Below are positions 47,501-63,097 of a DNA stretch of 64,000 nucleotides, one piece after another (within the stretch, counting starts at the first letter, position 1; every line of letters starts with the position of its first letter). Under the pieces are notes generated by a model that was not told the origin of the DNA, ran no database searches, and saw nothing but the letters and a program-made list of their open reading frames with translations. The stretch is taken from the NCBI GenBank assembly GCA_014871385.1, contig CM026433.1:15379985-15443984 (forward strand), in the 5' to 3' direction. The position numbers and the translations under genes were made by a program. Source of the DNA: Ceratodon purpureus. Lineage: Eukaryota; Streptophyta; Bryopsida; Pseudoditrichales; Ditrichaceae.

Positions 47501-49526
47501 TCCGCGCGCATCCACAAAAAACATTCTTGTGGAGGACCTTTGACCTCCGGGACCTGAACCCCTCTCCGCAAACCGGGCACCCAACAAAACCATTGGTGGT
47601 GCAGCCTGCGAGTACGTCGTATGCCGGGAAGTCTCCGATGGTCCACAAAATCATTGCTTTCAGGACGAAGTGGGTTGACTCCTTGTAACGTGCCACATCC
47701 CGGCAATACACTCCGTGTGTCCAGAGATCCAACAATTCATTGATCACTGGCGCCATGAACACATCGAAGAACTCGGATGTGACGGACTTGGGCCCAGGAA
47801 TCAAGATGGACAGCATAATGAAATAGGTCTTAGTAGTCAGCCATGGTGCAATGTTGTAATTAAGTAGTAATATGGGCCAGATAGAATACGTACTCCTTTT
47901 GTCAGAGTGAGGGTTAAAGCTATCTGTGACAAGCGCCATCCTCACGTTCCGATCATCGTACCCAAACTCCTCTGCAAACCTCTCCGAAATCCACCTCCAC
48001 TGTGCCGAATCAGAGACATGTGTCATTACACCTTCTGGGTTGTTCAGAAGAGCCCACCATGTCATAGCTGCGGCCTGAAGCGGGCTGCGAAACATTCGCT
48101 TCAGCCGTGGAATGATAGGAAAAAATCTGCATACCTTGTAGGGAACTTCAGATCTACCTGAACGTCTTTTCCGAGGTGCCCTACAGACGGGACATACCGT
48201 GGCATCCTTCAAACCTTCACGAAAAAGACAGCAATTATTAGGGCATGAATCGTATGATTTATAAGTGTGCCCCAGCTGTCGAAGGTAGCCAACAGCCTCA
48301 CGGTAAGATTTCGGCAGTGAGTTTGGCTGCGGGAAGAGGGTTGTGCTCAGCGTGCGGAATAACTCGTCCACGTATGTATCCGTACAACCATGTAATTTAC
48401 ACCCACTTAGAAGTATATAGGTTGTCTCCATAGCGGAATACTCTGATCCTGCAAATAATGGAGTCGCCGCGGCCTCCTCCAGGGCCTGAACGGCTTCGTC
48501 GGTTTCATCATCGGAGTCGCCCCACTCATCACCTTCTTCCTCGTCGGAGGATTCAGCTGAGTTTGCGACAGGCTGGCTTCCTTGCTGATGATCGTTTCCG
48601 CTTCTATCCATGTCCTCCTCCATACCGAAAGCTGGTACTGAATTTCCAACATCGGGACCCCCATGATCATGCGAACTCCCTTCAGGAGGCGCCGCAGGAA
48701 CCCCTCCATGTGCCATGAACTCTGGGACTTGAGCCTGTGCTTCGTCTGCGACAGGAACCTCCTCTCTAATAGGTACAGGCCGCCCTTCCCCTCTTGCGTC
48801 GGCACACTCCTCTCTGATTCGATCGGCTACGTCGAATGCCTCGATGACCATGTGTGTCGTATCCACACCAGGATCAAGGTCACGCTACCGAAGTGCGTTT
48901 GGACGGGCTATAGCTTGGGCCCCGTTGTACCACGATATGTGGTCATCCCATTCCGAATCCGAGTCGTCCGCATCGAACCCCTGGATCAGTGAGAGAGAAG
49001 GATTACATACAGGACTTCATTTGCGAGGTTTGTGGAGTATAAGGTTCGACCTAGGTAAAAAGTGACAGTTGTGAGTTCAGACTAGCGTAATTAATTTCAG
49101 AAACTCGAACTACATTTGCTAAGCCCGGGAATTAACAATGGAGGAAGGGATTTAAGACATTGTCTAGGGCTGCGTCAATGCTCGCCCATATTGACACCGC
49201 TTCGAGGAGAGGATAAAACATCACGAAAGTGAACCCTAAACCTAATTTGGAACACGATCGCAGTGACAAGTGAAATCACGCGTCCTCCGAACAATGCAAC
49301 GTACCTCTGTTGCACCAAAAAACCATGGATGTCTCATGTTCGCTTTGAGGCATCTCCTGTAAGACAGCGGTGTCAACTCTGTTTCTCTCATATGGATTCT
49401 GCACGGACAAGGCATTTTCGTTAAACCCATTTGTCTCGCTGTCTCGAGTTCCCGCTGGAGAAGTTTCGCTTCGCGGGCGCGAATCCGGCGTTCGCTGGGT
49501 GCCTGGAGGCGTATTCCGGGGTCCAT
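44561..49526 (-). CDS. TNP2: CACTA transposase TNP2 (Transposase_21), damaged
   Basis: Exons on the minus strand: 49526-49305, 48980-47277, 46809-45907, 45614-45092, 44935-44561, about 1,240 residues. Order of parts: a Cys-rich transposase-associated segment (MPCPCRIHM); an acidic linker; a zinc-binding pair CPNNC...CPVC; the catalytic core with VTDSFNPHSD, YSIWPILLLNYNIAPW and LSILIPGPKS; ILWTIGDFPAYDVLAG; then HTLDVMHIEKN; the DUF4218 region (GPVHARWMYSVERYLGHLKG); the DUF4216 region (WAYGYHFRTDS, VYFVDDP); and an acidic tail. It would cut and join the element ends. Two lesions are visible: an in-frame TAG at 48887-48885 early in exon 2, and one extra base in a run of six G (plus strand 46285-46290), where the frame shifts inside the FPPAFWNAMEHL block. 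An assembly error in the homopolymer is possible. The start of exon 4 (after CCAAG) is inferred from frame. Confidence 0.88.
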
Positions 49527-51353
49527 GGCGCACCTCGACGGAATACTGCTTCACCTTCCTTGATGAACCCTGCTCCGAGTAGTCCGCCCTGCCAGTAGCG
49601 AAAACGAAATCAATCAGGGCAGGAAGCAAAACGAAAAGCACGAGAAGGGGTATGAATCGCGAACCTTGGTTCATACGGCATATAAAAATGCAAGAACAAA
49701 TTCCACACTACCTAATTTCGATATTACAGACTGCTTAGCATAACCGCTGGTACAATGTATGAACGTCTGGGGAAGCACAAATTTGTAGCAAAATGACCTA
49801 ACTACATTGTCCGGTCCAAGTATATACTCACACTGAACGGATGGACTTCGTCTTCTTCCAAGTTCCCGTAGGTCATACGTCTCCAGAAACGATACTATTT
49901 TCGTCTATTCTGTAATCCTGATCGCTGCGCACTTATCTATTATTTAATCCTTAGCGAACCCAGGTGGAGCGAAGTTAATGTCTTCGTGCGAGGCACAGAC
50001 TGCATGACTAGCTTGGTTCCAGCGAAACACAGCACACAACTATTCCTTGAAGAGGGGCTTCTGAAAAGGCTGCCAACGGCATGCGAACCATTTGTTTCTT
50101 GAAACTTCGTTCAGAGTTACAAAATAGCGCAAGTGCTTCCCGAGTCTTCAACCTGAAATGTGCGTCCGAAGATAAGCTCACTTTCGGCCATGGACACAGT
50201 CGCATATCTAAAAGCAATTACGCTTGGTGACATAAGGTCCTTACTCCTGTTTCTGAATGTAGAACACTGTCTATCCATCTAGGTTTCCAGCCGAACCGGA
50301 CGAAATGGCATCGTTGCACCCTACGACATAGGACTCTAGAACCCTATGAGGAGGCCTGCTCCAAAACGATGCCACGGCGCTAACATGGAGTAAGAGGAAA
50401 GCCTGCAAGTATGATATACATTTTGGGAGGGTGGGCAATGGTTACTCACCATAAACCCTGAAAAGTTAACCCGCTCGTGAATAACCCAATACCTAATTCG
50501 GAACCCGGATCAGAGAGGTAGGACAATGGACAGAGGAAAAAGGAGTGGATAGAAGGGTTTCGCTAGAGTAAAAAGATACAATGGAGAGGGGAGGGGGGGA
50601 TTTGGGGGGGGGGGGGTGGGGGGGATGGTTTTTCTGGAAGGTGTGGTCCTGTTCTCGACCGCTGCCACAGTCCCTCGATCGGTTGCGAGAGTCCCCCACT
50701 CCAAGTCCCCAACCATCACCTGCAGGGAGTTATGGCTCCCTGCATGTCAGGCCAAAAGCTGATTAGGCTCCCTAAAGATTTTCATGTGACGACAAAAAAT
50801 CAGTTACAGCTCGGCCCTTTTGCGCGAAGCGTGGCCATCACTTTCCTACGATTTAGCCTGAGAGGAAATAGACTGCAACTAACCCTCCAGGGCTTCCACG
50901 AAGACATCTCCTAGAGATTGCGATTTGCAAGACTGAACTCCACCCATCCCTACATGTCCCACGACTGCGGTGAGTTCGGTGCTTTGAGGGGCACAACGTG
51001 TGATTTCCGATTTTAGCGTCCGCCAGGAGTAATTGTCATGCCCATGTCGCCGGGGAGAATGCGGGCTAGTTTGTCTTACCTGAGTTCTGATATCGCTTTT
51101 GATGATCCTGCTAGGGTTTGGATGAAACAACCGTGACGATGGCGCACCTCGACGGCGGCTTCGAATGGGCACCTTCACCATATGTAAAGAGTTATGGCGT
51201 CGATCTTTGCAGAAGCGGACATCCCCACTGTTGCTGCTCTTCAATATCTCACAAGGTGTGTTCAGACATCTCCCCCCCCCCTGCTTCTGCCTGCGAGGTC
51301 ACTCTGAATTGTTGTGTACGAATTAGCAGCGTTGATAGCAGTAGTAGTGGTTT
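49527..51353. promoter_or_regulatory. Divergent control region of the CACTA element
   Basis: Lies between the start of TNP2 (minus) and the F-box-like ORF (plus). It holds a G-rich tract at 50588-50624 with several runs of three to thirteen G, capable of forming G-quadruplexes. No gene of its own is supported. Confidence 0.4.
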
Positions 51354-51908
51354 ATGGATCACTCAATGGTACGCCCGAGCAGAATGTCGGAGAGGAGGTG
51401 GCTCGAGGGTCCTGAGGGTCTCCATCAGACTATGTTGGACGTTTCAGAGATGGCATGCTTCCGTCTTGAAAGGTTTCAAAAAAGGCATAGACTGCATGTG
51501 CCTGAATGGACTCATCAATGGTCCTCGGAAACCGACAGGGAGATTCTCAGTTCCCGGAGAGATCGTACCCGAGTTGTGGCAGAAACCTTCATGGACTTCC
51601 TGCCTGTTGATTTAGTAAAGGACAAACTATGGCCATGCCTCATGGACGGTCCCAGTCTTCACGATAATTTCAAGACATTATGTCTGCTGAGGTGTGTGTG
51701 TAAGGCATGGATGTTCTACGCAGAAGGCAGCAAAGAGTGGCAGCCTTGCTTCGAGTCTTGGAAAAAAGGGGCTCATCGGTACATCGCAGAGTACGATGAA
51801 AACCCCTTCCTCGACACTGATTCCGAGTCGGACCCGTCTTGGGGCTACGAAGAGTTCGAAGAAGACTCCGAAGAAGTCAGTACGGCTGTAGACTCCGTGG
51901 ACGGGTAG
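51354..51908 (+). CDS. F-box-like 184-aa ORF inside the CACTA element
   Basis: An unbroken frame from ATG to stop. Residues of about 80-130 (FLPVDLVKDKLWPCLMDGPS, then LCLLRCVCKAWMFYAEGSKEW) have the pattern of an F-box: a Leu-Pro start, hydrophobic spacing, and the 'L-R-x-V-C-K-x-W' core. It is followed by a very acidic tail (DTDSESDPSWGYEEFEEDSE). No leucine-rich or Kelch repeats follow, so if real it is a short F-box protein, perhaps captured from the host to link the transposon to SCF ubiquitin ligase. An upstream exon near 51.1 kb is possible. The F-box assignment is by pattern only. Confidence 0.4.
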   Translation: MDHSMVRPSRMSERRWLEGPEGLHQTMLDVSEMACFRLERFQKRHRLHVPEWTHQWSSETDREILSSRRDRTRVVAETFMDFLPVDLVKDKLWPCLMDGPSLHDNFKTLCLLRCVCKAWMFYAEGSKEWQPCFESWKKGAHRYIAEYDENPFLDTDSESDPSWGYEEFEEDSEEVSTAVDSVDG

Positions 51909-52494
51909 CAATAGGGCCGTTTATAGGATTTTTTAGTGCCCGGTTTCGTACTGTTCGCTCGATGTCCTGAATGGACTTATCCAGATGTAGTTAGCTGCGT
52001 CAAACTCTGTATCGGGCTATGCCCCCATAATATTGGTAAAGGGGCGTACATTTTTAGAAGCAACCTCAGGGTCTTCTGGAATGAGCGTCGCAAGTTCTCT
52101 CCTTACTGTTTGATTCCATGTGTAGTTGGCCATGAGGAATTACAGTCGTGTGTGCTTGAATAACGAGGTTCGAATCATATCCATTCTGACCCGATGCCCG
52201 TTCACACATGTCAGGAACATTTTTCAGGATCAGAATTGGCAAGACTACAGTGCATTCCTCAACTGTTCGGCCCGGCGGTGGACATGACGACGAATTCAGC
52301 TGGGGCTTCGTTGAACGCCACACAGGTGTAGTACAAACACATCCCTCCTTCCCCCAGTCCATCTTCCGCCATAGAATGTCTTTGTTTTATATCAAAACCA
52401 TTGGTACGATCGTTGCATCAAGCAACGGAGCTTTCCTAGATTTATAGTAACCTCAAAATCTCAATGCGTACTACAGGCAACTTCAACCGGGCAC
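51909..52494. other. Spacer before the TNPA-like gene
   Basis: About 0.6 kb without a supported ORF; probably the promoter and 5' UTR of the gene that starts at 52495. A CTACAG acceptor-like site at about 52471-52476 suggests a 5'-UTR intron. Confidence 0.4.
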
Positions 52495-55400
52495 ATGCCA
52501 GTAATGACAACTTATCCACAACGTCCACCGTACATGCATCCATGGGGGGGTCAAATGATGTACGGTGGAGGGGTTTTGCCAATGATGGATTCGGAATCAC
52601 AAATGCAGTACCTCTTCAACGGATATCCAAATCCTCGAATGAATCCGCGCCAGACGACATTGAACGCCGTCAACAATTCTGCAACACGTGTGCTGTCGTC
52701 GGGCATGTCACTCGACCGCCGTGGCACTGACGATGTCACTGGCAGTACAAGGCAGTCACTGTCGACACATTCGCAATCGCTGAGCTCGCCGATTACGAGC
52801 CATTACTCTGCGTCCCTTGAACGAGACATGAGGATGAGGAACACAGCATATGATTTCCACTCGCCGAGACAGGGATCAGATTCAAGTAACCCAGACATGG
52901 CTGCGAACTACCAACCTTACATTCCGCAGTTGCCAACCTTCTCTGCTCCCGGAGGTCCATGGCCGGCATGGCGCGGTGGATCTGTGTTGTCCCCCTTTGA
53001 CATCGCACCGTCCACGTTGGACATGCCTTTAGGAACCGATGGTCCGGAAACGCACCGCAGTACACATATTCCTAACAACAACGACATCGCGATTGCGGGA
53101 GAGTCGAAGAGGACTGCTCAACGCAGAGTCCAACGACATCGGAAGAAAGACTTCAAGGTAAAGTCAATGCAGTGGCCAATGAAGATTGCGTGCAACCAGA
53201 ATGGAGAGCCTCCGAAAGAGGTGCGATTGTACGTACACGCACAATTCAGGGCAACGGCGAGGAAGTTCCTGAACTTCTCAGTGGTACATTTCCGAGATCA
53301 TCCAGACTCCGACATCAAAGTGGTGAGAGAAGACCTGGATAGACGATTTCTCTTTGATCCTCCACTGAGAGAAGGTTACATCCTAGGGTACATAGAGACG
53401 TCCATGCGCACATCACGATATCTATGGCGGAAGTTCTGGGTGACCACCGGCAAAGGGGCTAAGCACAGATTTTGTCCTGCTAGGTACTTTCCTGCGCTTG
53501 TCACTTACTGGAAGACCGCTGCGGCCGAAGAGGAGAGTAAGCGCATGAAGGAGGCGCGAAATGCTGCAAAGAAAAAAAAGGCAGAGCGTCTTGCCGCACG
53601 CGAGGGAGACGCCGATGAGTCAGAAGACTTATGGGATGTAAGTGAACGACATCATGGTTTCTATATGTAGAATGTTCAAAGATCTATTCCACACGCAACA
53701 TCTAATCACCGAAACAAAGAAATGCGAAATCATTGGTTGAGGCCAGTATACAAGTTAATCTGTACAGTTCTGCGTGTTGGATTACTGAGCCTCTCATCTT
53801 ATGCCACTTCAGAGTTGATTTTAAAACGTGACAATCTTGCAGCCACTGGTGGATGAGGACTCGTATAACATTCTGTGGGACGAACCCGACGACACTGAGG
53901 TCACTGACCTCAGCGAGGACTTGACCACATCAACGGATAATATCGACGCGGACACATATGTACGTAACGTAAATCCCTGCGAGATTCATTATCTTGTTTG
54001 CTTCTACTTACCTCCATTTTCTTGCTCTGAGGGAAGTGGTACCCTGACTGCATTGCTGCCTGCCAATCAATCTGAAACGTTACCCTTTTCCGTGTGTTCT
54101 AACACCGTTAGGTCCCCAGCACCGCCACACCGGCATCAGGAGAGGGAGATACGTCTGTTGAGGTAATGCAAATGAATTTGAACTCGTTATTGTCAGGGCA
54201 TGAATTCCATATACTAACCCTGGACCCTTGAAGACCCGATTCACATGAAGCATGTGGCATGTACAGGTCGTCGCTGACGTGGAAGCCCGACAACAAACAG
54301 GCACTCCCAATCACGCCACAGAGAGCGTTGTCCGATCTTCGAAGACGGACATGCTTGTTCGTTCCATCGGGCGGGAGCTCCTCGCAGTCCGGAAAACTGT
54401 GGACGGATTGTCGTCATGGCGTGACGGTGTAGATAAGCACATGGAGCAAAGTAAGGAAGACATGAATTACGTGAAACAGAAACTGGACCTGCTACTAAGT
54501 GCAATGTTGTCTTCAGGGCGAAATCCAGTAATGGTAACGACAGAGGGCCAACAAGATGTGCAGCGCCAAGGTAATGACGGGTCGGATGCAGGAGCCGAGT
54601 CCAACCTCGAAGACCGAGATGGGCACTTGTCATCGGATGCGACCGTTGCCGAAAGAACGGGGTCGGCATCCGTCATGACGACGGAAATGTCCAGGCGGAA
54701 CCTGGCATTCCCTGCGCCAGGTACGTGACGCTGACACCTAGTTAGCCTCTTATGCCACGCTTTTTGCAACCTTGAATCACAGCTCATTGTGTAAGGTCGT
54801 TCTATGTTGACTCCTACAACATTGACTTTTGCCGTGATGTCTTTCGCCAGTCCCGGCCTTTTGTGTATATAAGTCTAGCTATTGAATTGCACAATGTTTG
54901 TCCGATGTTATTGCAATCCGTGGTATGATGTGCAGAGGAGGCAGCGGGATGGGAGACCGCTAATGAGAGTACGGATCATGCATGTGTTATCGGACGTGAG
55001 GACATCGAAAAGAACACTTCCCCGAACGACACCGCCAGCAACCCAGCTACAGGGCACGTACAACTTGCGGAGAAAGGAAGTGCTGTCATGGCTGCGTTTG
55101 GGCTGCCCTGCCCAGACAGATTGCTAGTACCAACGAAACGTCCGGTAGAGGGAGGTACGTACAGTCGCGATTGCTCCCCTCCGACCTGGCATCACCAGTC
55201 ATATACTTATCAACGGAACAAATCACTTGCACGTGCTTCATATTGACCGTAATACCGTATATTTCCTCGAAGCTGCAGGTGAATGTGAACGGGGATCTAG
55301 TGGACCGGCACTGAAGCGAGGCAAATTAGCTTTAGGAAAACCGAAGATGGTTCCTCTTCCGGTGCAGTCAGGACGGGCTCCATGTACTGTTGTGGAATCC

Positions 55401-55930
55401 GGAACGACAGATCGACCAAAACGAGCAAGGAAAAGGCCGTCAAAATTCATTGACTATGTCCCCCCTGCTGAGAACAAGCCCCGGGCCGAGATGGTAAGTT
55501 ATATCGACGTTGAAAAGCTTATCCGAGAGAGAAGATGTCTCATTGAAAGTTGCTAACCACTTGGTTCTTAATGCCATTTGCCTTTACTGTGCAGTGTGAG
55601 CCTCTGAAACCTTCCAAAGCAGTGTGGATTCTACATCCAGAACACCAGAATAAAACGATAGCGCTCGGTCGTTGTGGGCAACACTGGAGGTACAAAACGA
55701 AAAAACTTGTTCCAAACATCGACGGCGTATCGTGGGAGCATGGAATGCAATTGGTCACGATCGAACATATCTATCCAGAATGGTCACAGGCGAAGGTGCT
55801 GTATCCGGATTCGCAGCGCCAGGGCATCACAACTATAGGAGATGCTCTGAAAGGGGATTTCTCAGAGGACGCTACCATCCTGTGGCAAACAAGATACTTG
55901 AATTTAGTGGAGGTCAGCAAAGTGAACTGA
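52495..55930 (+). CDS. TNPA-like accessory protein of the CACTA element (Ptta/En/Spm family), intact
   Basis: Seven exons close in frame: 52495-53637, 53843-53959, 54112-54162, 54267-54720, 54936-55154, 55279-55493, 55595-55930, giving 844 residues. The first ~190 residues are Met/Gln/Ser/Pro-rich and probably disordered. A basic segment (KRTAQRRVQRHRKKDFK) leads into a region resembling the plant transposase Ptta/En/Spm domain (PF03004): VREDLDRRFLF, WRKFWVTTGKG, PALVTYWKTAAAEE, then a Lys/Arg-rich helix. Exon 4 has a likely coiled coil (LVRSIGRELLAVRKTVDGLS... to KQKLDLLLSAML). The last exon resembles the TNP1/EN/SPM domain (PF03017), with VWILHPEHQNKTIALGR and TTIGDAL near residue 812. In En/Spm, TNPA binds subterminal repeats and brings the ends together; this protein is inferred to do the same. 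No break is visible. Confidence 0.75.
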
Positions 55931-58900
55931 CGGGTAAGGTAGTCATTTTGATAGTTTCCGACCTTTTTTGTAATTGATGTTTTCTATAATGCCCTTCATA
56001 TTCCACGCAATAAAGCACCGAGCTGTTTAGGGAAATTGACACACACACAGTTGGTTCGGAATCATTGAAGTACAGGCCTGGACGTTGCGAGAGAATACCT
56101 TGAGGAGGATTTGAAGCTCGAACCTGACAATCTCCGCGGCGGCGGCCAACAGTGCGTTCCGCAAGGCTCAGCACCATGGTCTTGCGTAAGAGGCTTGTTC
56201 AGAAAATGCAGCAGTTTCAGAGTAGAATACCCCCACGCAGACCTCTGACTGAGTCGCAGTATGTAAATGTGATTAGCTCTCTCGGGGCAATCGTTTTCTT
56301 GAATGACAGAACGCTACAGTACACACAACACCGTGCTCTAGCATGTGCTGTGTGTTCGTCTTGTTCCTTTTCATTCATGTGCGTACGGGTATATTGTTCG
56401 TATGTCTCCAGCAAATATTCAATGGACTTCCTGTTGTATCATCATTGATATTTTAAAGTAGAACCGATTCTTATAAGAAGTTACTCACCCCAGTTGCCAA
56501 TACAGCGAAATGTCCACAGAGTAACCCGTGCACTAATCATGACGAAGCGAGCATCGGCGCCCCACTTGACTGAGATAAGCGCAGTAACATCCACCTTGGT
56601 CATATCCAGTAAGAGGAGGTTGGCCGGAGGGTGGAGAATGTGCAACAGAGAATATGTATAGGAGGCTCAGACAGCAGACCCCTTTAACGTTTTGCAACCA
56701 ACGGAAGAAGTGGTGCCGGATGCACCACTTGACGGTTAAATCTGAACGCAGCATGTACGCCTTCCGGGTTTCACTAATGTGCGATATGGTTGATTTTTTG
56801 CAGAACAAAATGAGAAGAGACGCCGACGACCCTCGGTTACTACTCTCATCGATTGGAAGGAGTAGAAGTTGTAAATGGCAGTTTTGATCATCTCCGAGAG
56901 AAGTCAGGCTGGAGGAGTTGTAAGTGGAGCCAGTTATCGTCTATGGGGATCACGGTAAGCAGCACTCCACCAGAAAGTTCCTCATCAGTTCCATGGATTT
57001 TTACAAACGTATGTCAATGATGAATCGCATCGACGTGGTCACATATATTGTCCCGTCTGTGCATACCTATGGAGAGTATTCCATGCTGTCCCGAATGGCC
57101 CCGCTTTAGTAATTTTTTTTGCATTTCGATATGAAGCGCCGACTAGTAGTGTGGAAGAGAAGATGTCGGGTCTGGAGTCCCCCCTGCCAACCGTTTTTCC
57201 TCATGTCTGATTTCTCTCTTTCTCTGCACATACATATTCTGATATCCCCGCGCTTAACAGGTCTCCCCCCCTCCCTCCCCCCCCCCCCCCCCCCCCCCCT
57301 CCCCCTTTTCCTTTTCCTTCTTCCTTTTCTTTTTTGAAATGTCGCGGTTGACAATGGGACATTTCCTCTTCAAATTTCCCTTCACCTCCAATCCAGAACT
57401 ACATTGGTGGCGCCTAGTTCGGGATGTTTTTTTTTTTTTTTCCTACTTTGTCTTCGGGAATGGGTTCTGCATACGGGACAGTATGAATGGAAGTACAACT
57501 GCAAAGGTATTTCTGAGACTCTCCTTGTCACTTGTCTAAGTGTCTCCGTTGCTCATAACTAGGACATTGTGTTTGCTTTGTTTCTTCCTTCTAGACTAAG
57601 GGTGTCGTCACAGGAAGAAATGTTTTCGCAGGAGACGGAGACCGTATAGCACGCCTCATCCCTCACTGTGCCACCTGACCGTCTCAGCCCTCCTATGGCA
57701 GTATAGATGACTGATCCATCCCCACTACCGAGCACCTCCTCGACAATGATGGGTGTACATGGTAAGGGCCGTCTCTAGCGCTATTCTAACATTACTGTCC
57801 ACGTCAATTTTTATTTTCCACTCCCATTGCAGTAACAATTGGCTTTTTGTGTACAGATACACCTCAGAGAAATCTCCTTGAAAACAGTAGCCGAAACAGT
57901 ATTCTTCCAGGTAGTGTCAATATGAAACCTTTGGACCCGTTGCTCAACCTCAACTCTTTCTCCGTGGAGACAAGTGCCTGGTTTTTGTCAACTACTTGTA
58001 ATCGGTCACTCACACTTCCTTATCTCTATGCTGTTATAAAGTAGGGATTCCATATTATTGGCTGTCATTTTCGCAGTGACTCGGGGACAGGTTCAGTGCA
58101 AAACTTGGCTCAGGGATGGCTCGATTTTGTCCAACGTTTAAAGGTATGTGATTGTTTACGTATTTTCATGCTCAAATGCTTCATCAGCAATGGGACGAAG
58201 TAAGTCATTACTTGTCACTTATAGGGCTTCCACAGCAATGTAGGTGACGTCAATTACTTATTTTTCTTTTCGATTCATTGCTAACCCGGCTTTAGCCTGT
58301 TGCTTCTGTGAAACATGACATCTCGCATAGTGTCACCATTATTCACGTGCCGTCTCCGTGTATGAGTGTACAGACTCACAGGGAAACAAATTCTGCTTCT
58401 CAATGGCGTTACCCTCCACCATCCGCTACAGACAGCGCTCCAGAGTAATTGACAAGAGGGGAATCAGGATAAACCGACAACTCCTCAAACCTGTACAAAA
58501 TCAAGCAAACCGGGAGCCTCAAAATCCAGGGATGTCACACATGACAAAGAAGATAGATGGATACATGCTTCCTATAAAGCGGAGGGATTTTAGTTAAATC
58601 CAAAAGCTTATACCATCGTATAAGCGACCTGTAACTAATAAAAAATTATTAATCATACAAGGTTTTTGTATCACAATGGCGTACATGTATTCCAGTCCAC
58701 GCAATACAGTGTGAATATGGCGGCGGAGAAAGTCTCCACGTCGTCAATTGCAGTTTCATCGTAGCAACCGAAAATATACAGGAATTTCCATCCGAGAATA
58801 TTCATCCACTCTGACGATATTGTCGGCAAATAGATGCGATGCACGCGTCGTCACCATATGCCACCATCCAGATCCTCCGCGACGTACCCAAATACTTCGA

Positions 58901-59242
58901 CATCTCGGCGAAATCCATCGAACCGTCCACTCTGCCCAGAATCCAACGGCCACTCAGACGAACGGTAAAAATGAGAGCTCAGTTACTCCACGAGCATAGT
59001 CAGCATATGCTCCATTCCACGTCACCGAAGGGCAGTCCAACCTGGCACCGAGGGCTCGATTGAACCCAGGATGAGCGCCTGGAGCGTCGAGAATCAGTTT
59101 CATATGGGGCAATGTCGTGGGCCCTCCTCTTGTTTTTTGTGACGCGGATGACTCAGGAACTCGCTAGTTCCTCGGGAGACTCCGGCACCCTTCGCAGAGT
59201 CAGTTCTGTGTCGCCGGAGCCCACTTTATACTATATATTACC
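55931..59242. other. CACTA right arm, no supported gene
   Basis: 3.3 kb with only short frames (for example a 79-codon frame at 58358-58597) that I cannot link to a family. It includes a run of 23 C at 57277-57299 in a pyrimidine-rich stretch and subterminal sequence near the right end. Confidence 0.5.
59155..59172. repeat. Subterminal palindrome in the CACTA right end
   Basis: AGGAACT and its complement AGTTCCT flank CGCT, about 100 bp from the right terminus. Subterminal short repeats are where TNPA-type proteins bind. Confidence 0.5.
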
Positions 59243-59270
59243 GTCACGGGCGACACGGATTCTAGTAGTG
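59243..59270 (-). repeat. CACTA right terminal inverted repeat
   Basis: Ends in TAGTAGTG, the inverse of CACTACTA; followed directly by the TCA target duplication at 59271-59273. Confidence 0.9.
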
Positions 59271-59273
59271 TCA

Positions 59274-63097
<3,824 letters not shown>

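Larger units (their letters stand above)
39487..59270 (-). mobile_element. Large CACTA (En/Spm) DNA transposon, 19.8 kb
   Basis: The left end CACTACCAGCAACCGTGTCG and the inverse of the right end, CACTACTAGAATCCGTGTCG, match at 24 of 28 positions in all. The element is flanked on both sides by TCA (39484-39486 and 59271-59273), the 3-bp target duplication expected of CACTA elements. It encodes a TNP2 transposase and an uncharacterised 539-aa protein on the minus strand, and an F-box-like ORF and a TNPA-like protein on the plus strand. The divergent blocks share a control region at about 49.5-51.4 kb. Its GC content is higher than that of neighbouring intergenic DNA. Orientation is given as that of TNP2. 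Intact ends and two intact genes suggest a fairly recent insertion, although TNP2 carries two lesions. Confidence 0.9.

Noticed and set aside
52166-52176. GGTTCGAATC, a B-box-like word
   Set aside because: No A box at tRNA spacing and no cloverleaf could be folded around it.
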